In this document: positions 55,021 to 62,881 of the stretch, one piece after another
How positions within the stretch are numbered: the first letter of the stretch is position 1
Layout of the letters: the number at the start of each line of letters is the position of its first letter
Assembly: GCF_000399685.1 (NCBI RefSeq)
Contig: NZ_KB976987.1
Coordinates: 3,143,943-3,207,942, forward strand
Length of the DNA stretch: 64,000 bases
DNA from: Acinetobacter pittii ANC 4050
GTDB taxonomy: Bacteria > Pseudomonadota > Gammaproteobacteria > Pseudomonadales > Moraxellaceae
Direction: 5' to 3'
Notes under the pieces: model-generated
What the model saw: the letters and a program-made list of their open reading frames with translations, nothing else
What the model was told of the DNA's origin: nothing
Databases searched by the model: none
Translations under genes and position numbers: made by a program

Positions 55021-56027
55021 GACTTGGCAATTTTTCCCCATAAACGAACACGGCTAATACCACCATCGGGAATCATGTTAATACGAATATGCGAGATTTT
55101 TTCATGTTGTAAAATCTCATTCACATATTCATGAATATGATCCATTTGCATCGGTTGGGCTTCTAGTAAGTAAGACCAGAACATACTTTGAGGAATTAAC
55201 TGTGCATCGGTTGCATTTTCAAGGTAAACCGCTTGAATAGACACCTCAGCAGGGAAGTTCCCTTTAAAGTGAGCCGTATCAATTTCAAGTTTCTCAATTT
55301 TTCCGCTTTTACCGAGGGCAAGAATACACCAGTCATAACCCGGTGCTCGGCGGCGTTTGGTTTCCCATCCATCCCCCATGTTGACGCCACGGCCTGGGTT
55401 AATCAAATTACATGGATGTCCAAAATGCGCATCGCTATAGGCAACTACACGACCACCATTTTCGAGAGCCAATAAATCGAGAGTTTGTTCGCTGTCAGTC
55501 GCTTGAATATGAACATCACCATAGACACGTAAACGAGCAATACCGCCATCCGGGAAAATATTGAGGCGTATATGAGTGAAAAGTGCATCATTATTGACCA
55601 TGAAAATATGATGCTGGCTTGGGCCGAGTTCAGTATTTGTTAAAACACTTTCCCATTTTGCCCCTGTCAGGTCCCCATTTGGTGCATAGCATGCTTCTAA
55701 TGATGCAGAAGCTGGATAATTTCCTGTAAAAAAGCTGGTATCGATATCAAGAGCAGTGATTTTTCCACTCACCCCTAGTTTTACAATACACCAGTCATAG
55801 CCCGCATGACGCTTACGGCGGGTTTCCCAGCCGTCCATCCATTTGCCGTTGTCATCAAATTTATCTTCAACAAAAATGGGTGCTTCAAATTGCAGCATAC
55901 GCTTTGCTTCTGCAAAGAAATCGTCTGAACACTCAATGACTTGTGCCCCAATTCGGGCATCGGCCAAATTAGTTTTAGTATTCAAAATTTCAGGAAGTTC
56001 AAAAGCTGGGGCGTGCAATGTTGCCAT
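55017..56027 (-). CDS. alc: Allantoicase
   Basis: Hydrolyses allantoate to ureidoglycolate and urea. The 336-residue protein shows the internal duplication of the family: GWETRRKRHAGYDWCIVKLG followed by ITALDIDTSFFTGNYP, and later GWETKRRRAPGYDWCILALG with IEKLEIDTAHFKGNFP. I use the ATG at 56027 (MATLHAPAFEL); an ATG at 56069 is in frame and neither has a good Shine-Dalgarno. A sigma-54-like promoter lies at 56125-56141. alc and allA form one unit. Confidence 0.93.
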   Translation of the reverse strand: MATLHAPAFELPEILNTKTNLADARIGAQVIECSDDFFAEAKRMLQFEAPIFVEDKFDDNGKWMDGWETRRKRHAGYDWCIVKLGVSGKITALDIDTSFFTGNYPASASLEACYAPNGDLTGAKWESVLTNTELGPSQHHIFMVNNDALFTHIRLNIFPDGGIARLRVYGDVHIQATDSEQTLDLLALENGGRVVAYSDAHFGHPCNLINPGRGVNMGDGWETKRRRAPGYDWCILALGKSGKIEKLEIDTAHFKGNFPAEVSIQAVYLENATDAQLIPQSMFWSYLLEAQPMQMDHIHEYVNEILQHEKISHIRINMIPDGGISRVRLWGKIAKS

Positions 56028-56124
56028 AGGGGAGTATCCGTATTTCTTGTTAAAAACATGATTTTTCATTTAAAACTGCGCTGACACTGAGCGTGCCGAG
56101 ACTAGTTTTGTACTTAAATATATA

Positions 56125-56141
56125 AGCATGGTGCATGCCAG
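56125..56141 (-). promoter_or_regulatory. Sigma-54-like promoter of alc-allA
   Basis: On the minus strand CTGGCATG-CACC-ATGCT has GG (56139-56138) and GC (56127-56126) exactly ten bases apart. Predicted transcription starts near 56114. The -24 elements of this site and of the hpxO site form the CATGCCA/TGGCATG inverted repeat of this gap. Confidence 0.55.
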
Positions 56142-56173
56142 TTTTTTGGAAAAGCTAAATAATTTTTGAACGA

Positions 56174-56190
56174 TGGCATGTTTTTAGCAT
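56174..56190 (+). promoter_or_regulatory. Sigma-54-like promoter of hpxO
   Basis: TGGCATG-TTTT-TAGCAT has GG (56175-56176) and GC (56187-56188) ten bases apart. The -12 element has A for the usual T. The ATG follows at 56227, with AGGAG at 56216-56220. Confidence 0.55.
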
Positions 56191-56226
56191 AAGCACCCTA
56201 TAGGTGAATATCTATAGGAGCGTGTT

Positions 56227-57384
56227 ATGAATGTGGTGATTATTGGTGCGGGAATGGGAGGTCTAACCACAGGCATTGCATTAAAAAAATTTGGTCACCA
56301 AGTACGCATTTTCGAACAAACTGAAAAAATCCTTCCTGTCGGTGCAGCAATTTCGCTATGGTCGAATGGTGTGAAATGTCTGAACTATCTGGGATTAACC
56401 GAGAAAATCGCCAAACTTGGCGGACAAATGGATGACTTGGCCTATGTAGATGGTTTAACTGGCGATGTGATGACACAATTCAGTTTATTGCCATTAATTG
56501 AAGAAGTAGGACAACGACCTTATCCAGTTGCACGTGCTGATTTACAAAATATGCTTATGGATGAGTTTGGCCGAGATCAGATTTATTTAGGCAAAAAAAT
56601 GGTCAGCCTTGAAGATAAAGCTGATTATGTCGAGGTTCATTTTGCAGATGGCAGTTCAACACAGGCTGATCTATTAATTGGGGCGGATGGTACTCACTCA
56701 CTGACTCGTGCATATGTGCTGGGTCAGCAAGTACAGCGCCGTTATGCGGGTTATGTGAACTGGAATGGTTTGGTTGAAATCTCTGAAGATTTAGCACCAG
56801 CCGAGCAATGGACGACTTATGTGGGGGAAGGCAAGCGTGCGTCTCTGATGCCGGTTGCGGATGGTAAGTTTTATTTCTTTTTAGATGTGCCTTTGCCAGC
56901 AGGTTTAGACAATAATCGAGATGACTATAGAAAACTTTTAAAACAATATTTTGCTGATTGGTGTTTGCCAGTACAGCAACTCATTGAGCGCTTAGACCCG
57001 CAAAAGACCAATCGGGTAGAAATCCATGATATTGAACCGTTCACTCAATTTTATAAAGGTCGCGTGGTGATTTTAGGGGATGCTGCACACAGCACGACAC
57101 CTGATATTGGCCAAGGCGGTTGCCAAGCGATGGAAGACGCAATTTATTTAGCGCGTTCTCTGCAAATTAATACTTTGGGGCTAGAGGATGCTTTGCGACG
57201 CTATCAAAATAAACGTAATGAACGTGCCAATGAATTGGTACTTCGTGCACGCAAACGTTGTGATGTGACCCATATGAAAGATGAAGCTGTTACCCAAGCT
57301 TGGTATGCGGAGTTACGCCGTGAACAAGGCGGACATATTATGCAGGGGATTATTAGCAATATTGTGGGTAATCCACTCGATTAA
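56227..57384 (+). CDS. hpxO: FAD-dependent urate hydroxylase
   Basis: Oxidises urate to 5-hydroxyisourate with NADH and oxygen, taking the place of cofactor-free uricase. The 385-residue flavoprotein has the N-terminal [17 protein letters not shown] dinucleotide fold, the [23 protein letters not shown] motif, and the family-typical [15 protein letters not shown]. It is divergent from alc-allA. Its product feeds UraH. Confidence 0.93.
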   Translation: MNVVIIGAGMGGLTTGIALKKFGHQVRIFEQTEKILPVGAAISLWSNGVKCLNYLGLTEKIAKLGGQMDDLAYVDGLTGDVMTQFSLLPLIEEVGQRPYPVARADLQNMLMDEFGRDQIYLGKKMVSLEDKADYVEVHFADGSSTQADLLIGADGTHSLTRAYVLGQQVQRRYAGYVNWNGLVEISEDLAPAEQWTTYVGEGKRASLMPVADGKFYFFLDVPLPAGLDNNRDDYRKLLKQYFADWCLPVQQLIERLDPQKTNRVEIHDIEPFTQFYKGRVVILGDAAHSTTPDIGQGGCQAMEDAIYLARSLQINTLGLEDALRRYQNKRNERANELVLRARKRCDVTHMKDEAVTQAWYAELRREQGGHIMQGIISNIVGNPLD

Positions 57385-57388
57385 AAAC

Positions 57389-57420
57389 AAAAACAGCAAG
57401 GATTCTTCCTTGCTGTTTTT
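57389..57420. terminator. Bidirectional terminator between hpxO and the Tsx-like gene
   Basis: AAAAACAGCAAGGA/TCCTTGCTGTTTTT, a 14-bp perfect stem with loop TTCT, separates convergent genes. Confidence 0.92.
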
Positions 57421-57439
57421 ATGCTTCTAAATAAAAATT

Positions 57440-58165
57440 TTAGAAGTGGTATTTAACCAATGCACTAACATTATTTTCGTCGGCACCTTTAATACCAAAT
57501 TTGTTATTCCACACTGAGTGCTCGATACCTAGGTATAAACGTGTATCAGGAGAAATGTGTTTACCTACATTCCATTTCCATTGAGTTGTCCAGTTCAACT
57601 CGCTTGCATGGTCATCTTCAGCGGTTGACCAGTCAAGGAAACCATCTACCAAGAAATCTTCAGATCCTAATTTTAATGGAATGCCGTAAACGAATGTCAT
57701 TTGATAATCGTCGTCAGTTTTCTCATTATTCGCACGGTAGAAGTTTAAATTCGCATATTGGAAATATGGGATATCTAAATCAACTGCAAAACCATAAAGG
57801 AAGTTGTCGAAGTTGTTGCCGTTTTGAGAGTTACTCTCCCAAGTGGTACTAATCAACACATCTTTTACTGGGCCATATGCCAGTTTTTTACCAGACACTT
57901 CACCTAAGCTTAAACGCGGTGATAACTCAAAATAAGTGCTTTTATAGTCATCTTCGCCACGCATGCGGTCTAAGAAGAAAAATACGTCAGCATATTTAAC
58001 TTTCGCTGCATATTCCAAAGTAATCGTGGTTTCTTTCTCATCTACAACTTCATAGTTTTCACCATAAAGTCCAGTCACGCTAAAATCTTGCCAAATTGGT
58101 TTCGCCTGAACCATGGCTGTTGCAGATAACAAGGCACAAGTCGCCGCAAGTTGCTTTAATTGCAT
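57440..58165 (-). CDS. Tsx/OmpK-like outer membrane channel
   Basis: A 241-residue protein with a signal peptide (MQLKQLAATCALLSATAMVQA) and alternating beta strands ending in the outer membrane signature LVKYHF. GLYGENYEVVDEKETTITLEY and DVFFFLDRMRG suggest the nucleoside-specific channel family (Tsx/OmpK). It is surrounded by purine genes, so it probably lets purines or urate cross the outer membrane. It has its own sigma-54-like promoter. Confidence 0.82.
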   Translation of the reverse strand: MQLKQLAATCALLSATAMVQAKPIWQDFSVTGLYGENYEVVDEKETTITLEYAAKVKYADVFFFLDRMRGEDDYKSTYFELSPRLSLGEVSGKKLAYGPVKDVLISTTWESNSQNGNNFDNFLYGFAVDLDIPYFQYANLNFYRANNEKTDDDYQMTFVYGIPLKLGSEDFLVDGFLDWSTAEDDHASELNWTTQWKWNVGKHISPDTRLYLGIEHSVWNNKFGIKGADENNVSALVKYHF

Positions 58166-58212
58166 TTAAATGATCTCCCCCCAAATAAAGCACGCTAAGG
58201 ATACAGGGTCTT

Positions 58213-58230
58213 AAGCAAAAATGAAGCCAA
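58213..58230 (-). promoter_or_regulatory. Sigma-54-like promoter of the Tsx-like gene
   Basis: On the minus strand TTGGCTTC-ATTT-TTGCTT has a perfect -12 element and GG (58228-58227) ten bases from GC (58216-58215); the -24 element has TT in place of AC. It lies about 50 bases before the ATG at 58165. Confidence 0.5.
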
Positions 58231-58246
58231 ATTTGATCAACGGTTA

Positions 58247-58270
58247 AAAAAAAGCCCACCGAAGTGGGGC
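58247..58270 (-). terminator. Terminator after the urate permease gene
   Basis: On the minus strand GCCCCAC-TTCG-GTGGGC, with one bulged base, is followed by a T-run (A-run 58246-58253 on the plus strand). It ends the uraD-uraH-permease operon before the Tsx promoter. Confidence 0.75.
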
Positions 58271-58286
58271 GCTAAAAAGTAAATCT

Positions 58287-59654
58287 TTAATGAGTATTTC
58301 TTGTGTTTATTGTTTGGCTTAAATGCGGAGTACGCGAGCTGCGAAATGAAGGTAAATGATTAAATAATAAATTCAATAAGATAGCAAAAATACATGTTGA
58401 GCTAATACCTGAGTGAAATAATGTTTGTACCCAAACTGGGAAATGAGCATAAAACTCATGGTTAATAATTGGGATCATCCCTGCTGATAAAGCAGTTGCC
58501 ACAATAATCAAATTTTTCTGATCGTTATAATCTATTATTGCCAAAGTGCGAATTCCACTCGCTGCAACCGACCCAAACAAGACCAAACCTGCACCACCAA
58601 GTACAGGCATTGGAATCGCGGCAATCAAACGACCCATAATAGGGAGTAGGCCCAAAATAATCAGAATCACACCACCTGCTGCGACTACAAAGCGGCTTTT
58701 GATGCCTGTAATCGCAACCAGTCCAACATTTTGGGCAAAAGCACTTTGCATGAATGAACCAAAGATAGGCGCAAAAGCACTCGAAAACATATCTGCACGA
58801 ACGCCATTGGCGATCCGTTTCGAATCGACTTCAGTTCCTACAATATCTCCGACAGCAATAATATCTGCTGTGGTTTCAGTCATAATCACTAAGGTAACGA
58901 TCAACATCGATAAGATTGCACTGAGCTCGAAAGTTGGTAAACCAAATGCAAATAAGTGTGGAAATTGCAGCCATGCCCCTGAACTCACCTGACTAAAATC
59001 ACCAAAACCCATAAAGTAGGCAAGGGTAGTACCAACAACAATAGCCAACAAAATTGATAAACGACGAATGCTTGCTTGCGGCAGCATATTTAAAACAATC
59101 ACAATGCCTAAGGTCAGCAGGGCCAAAGAGATATTTTCTACGCTACCCCAGTCAGGCGCCTTGTTGTTGCCACCCATCATCCAGCGAATTGCAACAGGTA
59201 GCAAAGACAATCCAATAATCGTGATGACGCATCCAGTTACCACGGGTGGAAAAAAACGAATAATTTTTGAGAAGTAAGGCGCAAGGCATAGTCCAATCAG
59301 AGATGCAGCAATGACCGCGCCGTAGACAGCAGGCAAACCACCGCCTGTGGTGATAATGGCAACCATGGTGGCTACACCTGCAAAAGACACACCCTGTACC
59401 AGAGGTAATTTTGCGCCTAAATATTTGGTTCCGATTGTTTGGATTAGGGTTGCCAATCCACCTACAAATAGAGCCGCTGCAATGAGCATTCCGATTTGTG
59501 CTGAGCTTAAGCCAGCTGCCGTTCCAATAATCAAGGGCGGGGCTACAATGCCACCATACATGGTCAGCACATGCTGTAAGCCGTAAGCAAAACTTTTGGA
59601 AATTCCTAAATATTCATGCTCTGGAGAAATCGCATTTTTTTGCTGATGGTTCAT
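58287..59654 (-). CDS. uacT: NCS2 family purine permease, probably for urate
   Basis: A 455-residue inner membrane transporter of the nucleobase-cation symporter 2 family with about 14 hydrophobic segments. GLQHVLTMYGGIVAPPLIIGTAAGLS is the family N-terminus; the signature region includes QSAFAQNVGLVAITGIKSR. It is the last gene of uraD-uraH-uacT, so urate (or xanthine) is the likely substrate. The symbol follows the E. coli urate transporter; specificity is inferred from context. Confidence 0.85.
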   Translation of the reverse strand: MNHQQKNAISPEHEYLGISKSFAYGLQHVLTMYGGIVAPPLIIGTAAGLSSAQIGMLIAAALFVGGLATLIQTIGTKYLGAKLPLVQGVSFAGVATMVAIITTGGGLPAVYGAVIAASLIGLCLAPYFSKIIRFFPPVVTGCVITIIGLSLLPVAIRWMMGGNNKAPDWGSVENISLALLTLGIVIVLNMLPQASIRRLSILLAIVVGTTLAYFMGFGDFSQVSSGAWLQFPHLFAFGLPTFELSAILSMLIVTLVIMTETTADIIAVGDIVGTEVDSKRIANGVRADMFSSAFAPIFGSFMQSAFAQNVGLVAITGIKSRFVVAAGGVILIILGLLPIMGRLIAAIPMPVLGGAGLVLFGSVAASGIRTLAIIDYNDQKNLIIVATALSAGMIPIINHEFYAHFPVWVQTLFHSGISSTCIFAILLNLLFNHLPSFRSSRTPHLSQTINTRNTH

Positions 59655-59678
59655 ATTTTTCTCCTATTTATATTTGAA

Positions 59679-60002
59679 TTAACTACCGCGATAAGTGGAG
59701 TAAGCAAATGGGCTGATCAGTAATGGAATGTGATAATGCTGATTGACGTCTTCTATAAAAAATTGGATACAAACACGTGGGAAAAAAGTTTTGACTTGTT
59801 GTGATGAAAAATAAGGTGCAATTTCAAATTCAAGTTGATAAGCGCCTTCACCTAAGTCTTTTATTCCAAAATTACTCACTCGACCGTCTTGATTGGTAAT
59901 TGCAGTCGCTATCAGCTCATGAGTTTCTGCATGAAACAACTTCACTTCTACCTGTGCAGCTGGTTTACCTAAATTCGTATCTAAAATATGTGTGCTGATC
60001 AT
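59679..60002 (-). CDS. uraH: 5-hydroxyisourate hydrolase
   Basis: Transthyretin-like enzyme opening 5-hydroxyisourate to OHCU. The 107-residue protein starts ISTHILDTNLGKPA and ends SPFAYSTYRGS, containing the catalytic C-terminal YRGS tetrapeptide. Its start overlaps the uraD stop by four bases; the permease follows 24 bases later. Confidence 0.96.
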   Translation of the reverse strand: MISTHILDTNLGKPAAQVEVKLFHAETHELIATAITNQDGRVSNFGIKDLGEGAYQLEFEIAPYFSSQQVKTFFPRVCIQFFIEDVNQHYHIPLLISPFAYSTYRGS

Positions 60003-60502
60003 GCTTGTATTTCCTGAGATAGGCGTAATAGAGCAATCGCTGCGAGTTGCCCATGTACAATTGTTTTTTCAATAGCCAAGTCATTTTGTAGACGTTCATG
60101 TAGTTTTTTTAAAATTTCATCACTACTGAGGCCTGCCGCTTTAATTAAAAAAATAAAGCCAAACTTTTGTTCATAATCAAGGTTGCCTTGTAGCAGAGCT
60201 TGTTGTGTTTGTTCATCTAAAGAAATGCCAGCTTGTTCCTGATTTGAAAAATGCTGCTCTTTTGCATTGAGTTGTTTTTTAGCTTGGCGTTCACCAATTT
60301 TTGGATGGGTTGCTAAAGCAGTTTCAATGTCTTGCCATGACCACATTTGACTTAAATTTTCTGCATATTCCAAAAGAGATGCTTTTGTTGAATAGGGGCG
60401 TTCTGAAATAATTTTTTCGGCCCATGCAGGAATATGGACGCAGTTGTTTAACAGAGTCTTGAGTTGTTCTGGTGAGGCTTGATTAAACTCGACTAAAAAC
60501 AC
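59999..60502 (-). CDS. uraD: OHCU decarboxylase
   Basis: Converts OHCU to S-allantoin. The 167-residue protein has the catalytic HPKIGER motif and FIFLIKAAGLSSDEIL. The frame is open to an ATG at 60556, but I choose GTG 60502: it has AGGA at a good distance, gives VFLVEFNQASPEQL, the usual family beginning and length, and the ATG at 60556 lies within the sigma-54 promoter at 60540-60556 and so upstream of the predicted transcript start. It overlaps uraH. Confidence 0.92.
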   Translation of the reverse strand: MFLVEFNQASPEQLKTLLNNCVHIPAWAEKIISERPYSTKASLLEYAENLSQMWSWQDIETALATHPKIGERQAKKQLNAKEQHFSNQEQAGISLDEQTQQALLQGNLDYEQKFGFIFLIKAAGLSSDEILKKLHERLQNDLAIEKTIVHGQLAAIALLRLSQEIQA

Positions 60503-60539
60503 TGTTATTCCTAAACTCGTTAATGTGATATAGAGTTTT

Positions 60540-60556
60540 AGCAATAACAGTGCCAA
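60540..60556 (-). promoter_or_regulatory. Sigma-54 promoter of uraD-uraH-uacT
   Basis: On the minus strand TTGGCACTGTTATTGCT matches the consensus in both elements, with GG (60554-60553) and GC (60542-60541) ten bases apart. Transcription would begin near 60529, about 27 bases before the GTG at 60502. Confidence 0.7.
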
Positions 60557-60601
60557 GAGTGATTTATGATTTGCTTAAGAATTTGGAAAACTAAAAATCA
60601 A

Positions 60602-61567
60602 TTATTGAGTTATGTGATTTTTATACCAATGCTGTGCAATATCCTGACGACGACATATCCAAACACGATCATGCATTTGAATATAGTCGAGGAACCTTTG
60701 TAGCGCTTTAAAACGGCCTGGTCGCCCTAAAATACGGCAATGCATTCCAATTGACATCATTTTTGGTGCAGTTTCTCCTTCTGCATACAACACATCAAAA
60801 CTATCTTTTAAATATTGAAAAAACTGTTCTGAGCTATTAAATCCACCCGGCGAGCAGAACTTCATGTCGTTACATTCCAAAGTATAAGGAATAATGAGAT
60901 GAGGGCGTGATGCACCAGCTGTATCGGTGAGAGTCGTCCAAAAGGGCAGGTCATCGCCATAATAATCAGAGTCATATTGAATTTGCGGAAATTCTGCAAG
61001 TAACTGACGTGTATTCGGGCTGTCACGTCCGGTGTACCAACCTGTCACTTTATTTCCAAACAAGTTTTCCAATACAGATAAAGCCTGTTCGATATGCTGC
61101 TTTTCAACTTCCATATCGGTATCTTGATAGTGAAGCCAGCGGTAGCCATGAGAAACCACATCATAATCAGCTTGCTTAATCGCCTCTACAATATAGAGGT
61201 TACGGGCAAGCGCCATAGCCACTCCGAAAATGGTCATTGGGAGTTTGCGCTTTTGGAACTCATTATGAATGCGCCAAAAACCAGCACGTGAACCATATTC
61301 GTACATAGAGTCCATCGACATATGTTTCGCCGGGTAACTTGCAGCGCCAATAATCTCCGATAAAAACTGTTCTGAGCCATCATCGCCATGCTCAATATGT
61401 TTTTCGCCACCTTCTTCATAATTAAGCACAAATTGCACTGCAACCTTGGCATTGTTAGGCCATTTAACCTGTGGAGGTTGCCCGTGATAACCGATCAAAT
61501 CACGTGAATAAGGAGACTTTTGAATTTGCTCAATGAGCTCGGCTCCAGATAGGTAAAATTTGGACAC
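60602..61567 (-). CDS. puuE: Allantoinase, PuuE type
   Basis: Opens allantoin to allantoate. This is the metal-independent PuuE type, related to polysaccharide deacetylases, not the amidohydrolase AllB. Recognisable parts are SRDLIGYHGQPPQVKWPNNAKVAVQFVLNYEEGGE-like residues near the start (read in two segments), GSRAGFWRIH and GWYTGRDSPNTR. I use GTG 61567 because AAGGAGAG lies five bases before it; the longer frame to 61621 has no ribosome binding site. The product is 321 residues. It is separated from uraD by 99 bases with a promoter. Confidence 0.92.
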   Translation of the reverse strand: MSKFYLSGAELIEQIQKSPYSRDLIGYHGQPPQVKWPNNAKVAVQFVLNYEEGGEKHIEHGDDGSEQFLSEIIGAASYPAKHMSMDSMYEYGSRAGFWRIHNEFQKRKLPMTIFGVAMALARNLYIVEAIKQADYDVVSHGYRWLHYQDTDMEVEKQHIEQALSVLENLFGNKVTGWYTGRDSPNTRQLLAEFPQIQYDSDYYGDDLPFWTTLTDTAGASRPHLIIPYTLECNDMKFCSPGGFNSSEQFFQYLKDSFDVLYAEGETAPKMMSIGMHCRILGRPGRFKALQRFLDYIQMHDRVWICRRQDIAQHWYKNHITQ

Positions 61568-61651
61568 GATTGCTCTCCTTTTGTTCAATTTTTCATAAAA
61601 ATTTAAAAAATCAGCTTGCATATTTTTATAGATGGACTGATATTGAAGATA

Positions 61652-61663
61652 TGAAGATCTTCA
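61652..61663. promoter_or_regulatory. Perfect palindrome upstream of puuE
   Basis: TGAAGATCTTCA is a 12-bp perfect palindrome about 85 bases before the puuE start, inside the leader predicted from the sigma-54 site at 61747. It may be a regulator site for puuE or for the opposite gene; no regulator is identified. Confidence 0.4.
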
Positions 61664-61746
61664 AAATAAATTAAAAGCAGTACGTTTAAGTCAGGAGATA
61701 ACAAACCATTACACCATCAAAATGTACAATTGAAGTCAGTTCATGC

Positions 61747-61764
61747 ATGCTTAAAACATGCCAA
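61747..61764 (-). promoter_or_regulatory. Sigma-54-like promoter candidate for puuE
   Basis: On the minus strand TTGGCATG-TTTT-AAGCAT has GG (61762-61761) and GC (61750-61749) ten bases apart and closely resembles the hpxO site. The predicted leader to 61567 is about 170 bases, longer than for the other units. Confidence 0.45.
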
Positions 61765-61819
61765 CATAAAAAAGTTTTGCATAGAAAAGATCCACAGTAA
61801 GAAAGAGAGGATGGTATTT

Positions 61820-62170
61820 ATGAATATTGAAATCCGCACAGATAAAAACATCCATAACAGTGAACGTTTAATTACTTATGTACGTGCAGAACTTACTCAA
61901 GAATTCCAACGTCATAGCGAACGTATTACGCATTTCTCGGTTCATTTTAGTGATGAAAATGGGGACAAAGGTGGTGACAAAGATATCCACTGTATGATTG
62001 AAGCGCGTCCTTCAGGTTTAAAACCGGTTGCAGTGCACCATAAAGCAGGAAATATTGATGCCTCAATTCATGGTGCGATTGAAAAATTAAAACGTAGCCT
62101 TGAACATACTTTTGAGAAAAAAGAACACCCGAGAGGTGGACAACCAGAATTCATTGATGATGAAGTCTAA
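61820..62170 (+). CDS. HPF/RaiA family ribosome-associated protein
   Basis: A 116-residue protein matching the ribosome hibernation factor fold: MNIEIRTDKNIHNSERLITYVRAEL at the start, then a beta-strand and helix pattern with DASIHGAIEKLKRSLEHTF. An acidic tail (PEFIDDEV) follows. It is not beside rpoN, where the canonical hpf sits, so it may be a second paralogue. ATG 61820 is favoured by GAGAGG nine bases upstream; ATG 61811 is in frame. Confidence 0.8.
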   Translation: MNIEIRTDKNIHNSERLITYVRAELTQEFQRHSERITHFSVHFSDENGDKGGDKDIHCMIEARPSGLKPVAVHHKAGNIDASIHGAIEKLKRSLEHTFEKKEHPRGGQPEFIDDEV

Positions 62171-62181
62171 TTGAAAACGTT

Positions 62182-62206
62182 AAAAAGCCCTTCGGGGCTT
62201 TTTTTA
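62182..62206 (+). terminator. Terminator after the HPF-like gene
   Basis: AAAAAGCCC-TTCG-GGGCTTTTT, a perfect stem with a UUCG loop and T-run. Confidence 0.95.
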
Positions 62207-62323
62207 TATTTGATGAAAATAAAACTATTCACAACATTAGGTTTGCAATGCGATGCAATCAACCTCTAAAATCTTCATATGAGATTAGGCATAATAGCCC
62301 TAATATATTTTTGAGAGATGGTC

Positions 62324-62869
62324 ATGTTAACCACCGAGCAGCAAGCTTTAATTAAAGCCATAGAAGAATTAGAACTCGCGCAAGTGCAAAAATTACTTGC
62401 TGACGGGCTTGATCCGAACTTTATTGATCCGGAACAAGGACCACCTGTATCAATCATTTGTGACGGAATTTTCAAATGGTGGGAAGAGGTATCAGAAGCC
62501 TATGAAGCGGGTAAACCTTTATCAAAAGAAGAAAAGCAAAAAAGATTACAAGTTTACCTCGATATTCTTGAAGCTTTAATTCAAGCCAAAGCCAACGTAC
62601 ACCTTTGGGATGCAGAGGAGTTTTATGGTCCTTTATGGGATGCAGCAAGCTCGGCATGTGCTCCAGCCGTTCAACGTTTACTCGATGAAAAAGTTGACCC
62701 AAACACACGTGATGAAGAGGGTCTCACTATTTTATCTTCAATCAGTCAGTTGTTCTTTGATTGTGACTTTGATGAAATAGATTGGTCAGAAGCGCTTCAA
62801 GAAGAGCGTGAAACACTCGAGTTATTGCGCCAACATGGGGCAAAAATGTCAAAAGAACTAACTACTTGA
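62324..62869 (+). CDS. Ankyrin-repeat-like protein
   Basis: A 181-residue cytoplasmic, acidic protein. Ankyrin-type units are visible in ELAQVQKLLADGLDPNFID near the start and SACAPAVQRLLDEKVDPNTRDEEGLTIL further on. The ATG at 62324 has GAGAG six bases upstream; an in-frame ATG at 62318 overlaps that site. Function unknown; such repeats mediate protein contacts. It lies 12 bases before the next gene on the same strand. Confidence 0.78.
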   Translation: MLTTEQQALIKAIEELELAQVQKLLADGLDPNFIDPEQGPPVSIICDGIFKWWEEVSEAYEAGKPLSKEEKQKRLQVYLDILEALIQAKANVHLWDAEEFYGPLWDAASSACAPAVQRLLDEKVDPNTRDEEGLTILSSISQLFFDCDFDEIDWSEALQEERETLELLRQHGAKMSKELTT

Positions 62870-62881
62870 TTGGATAATAGA

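Noticed and set aside
56083..56099. Alternative sigma-54 site for alc (minus strand CGGCACG)
   Set aside because: Spacing leads to GT in a poor -12 context (AGTGTC); the site at 56125-56141 fits better.
60503..60556. uraD start at ATG 60556
   Set aside because: It overlaps the sigma-54 promoter and would lie upstream of the predicted transcript start; the extra residues are hydrophobic and not family-like.
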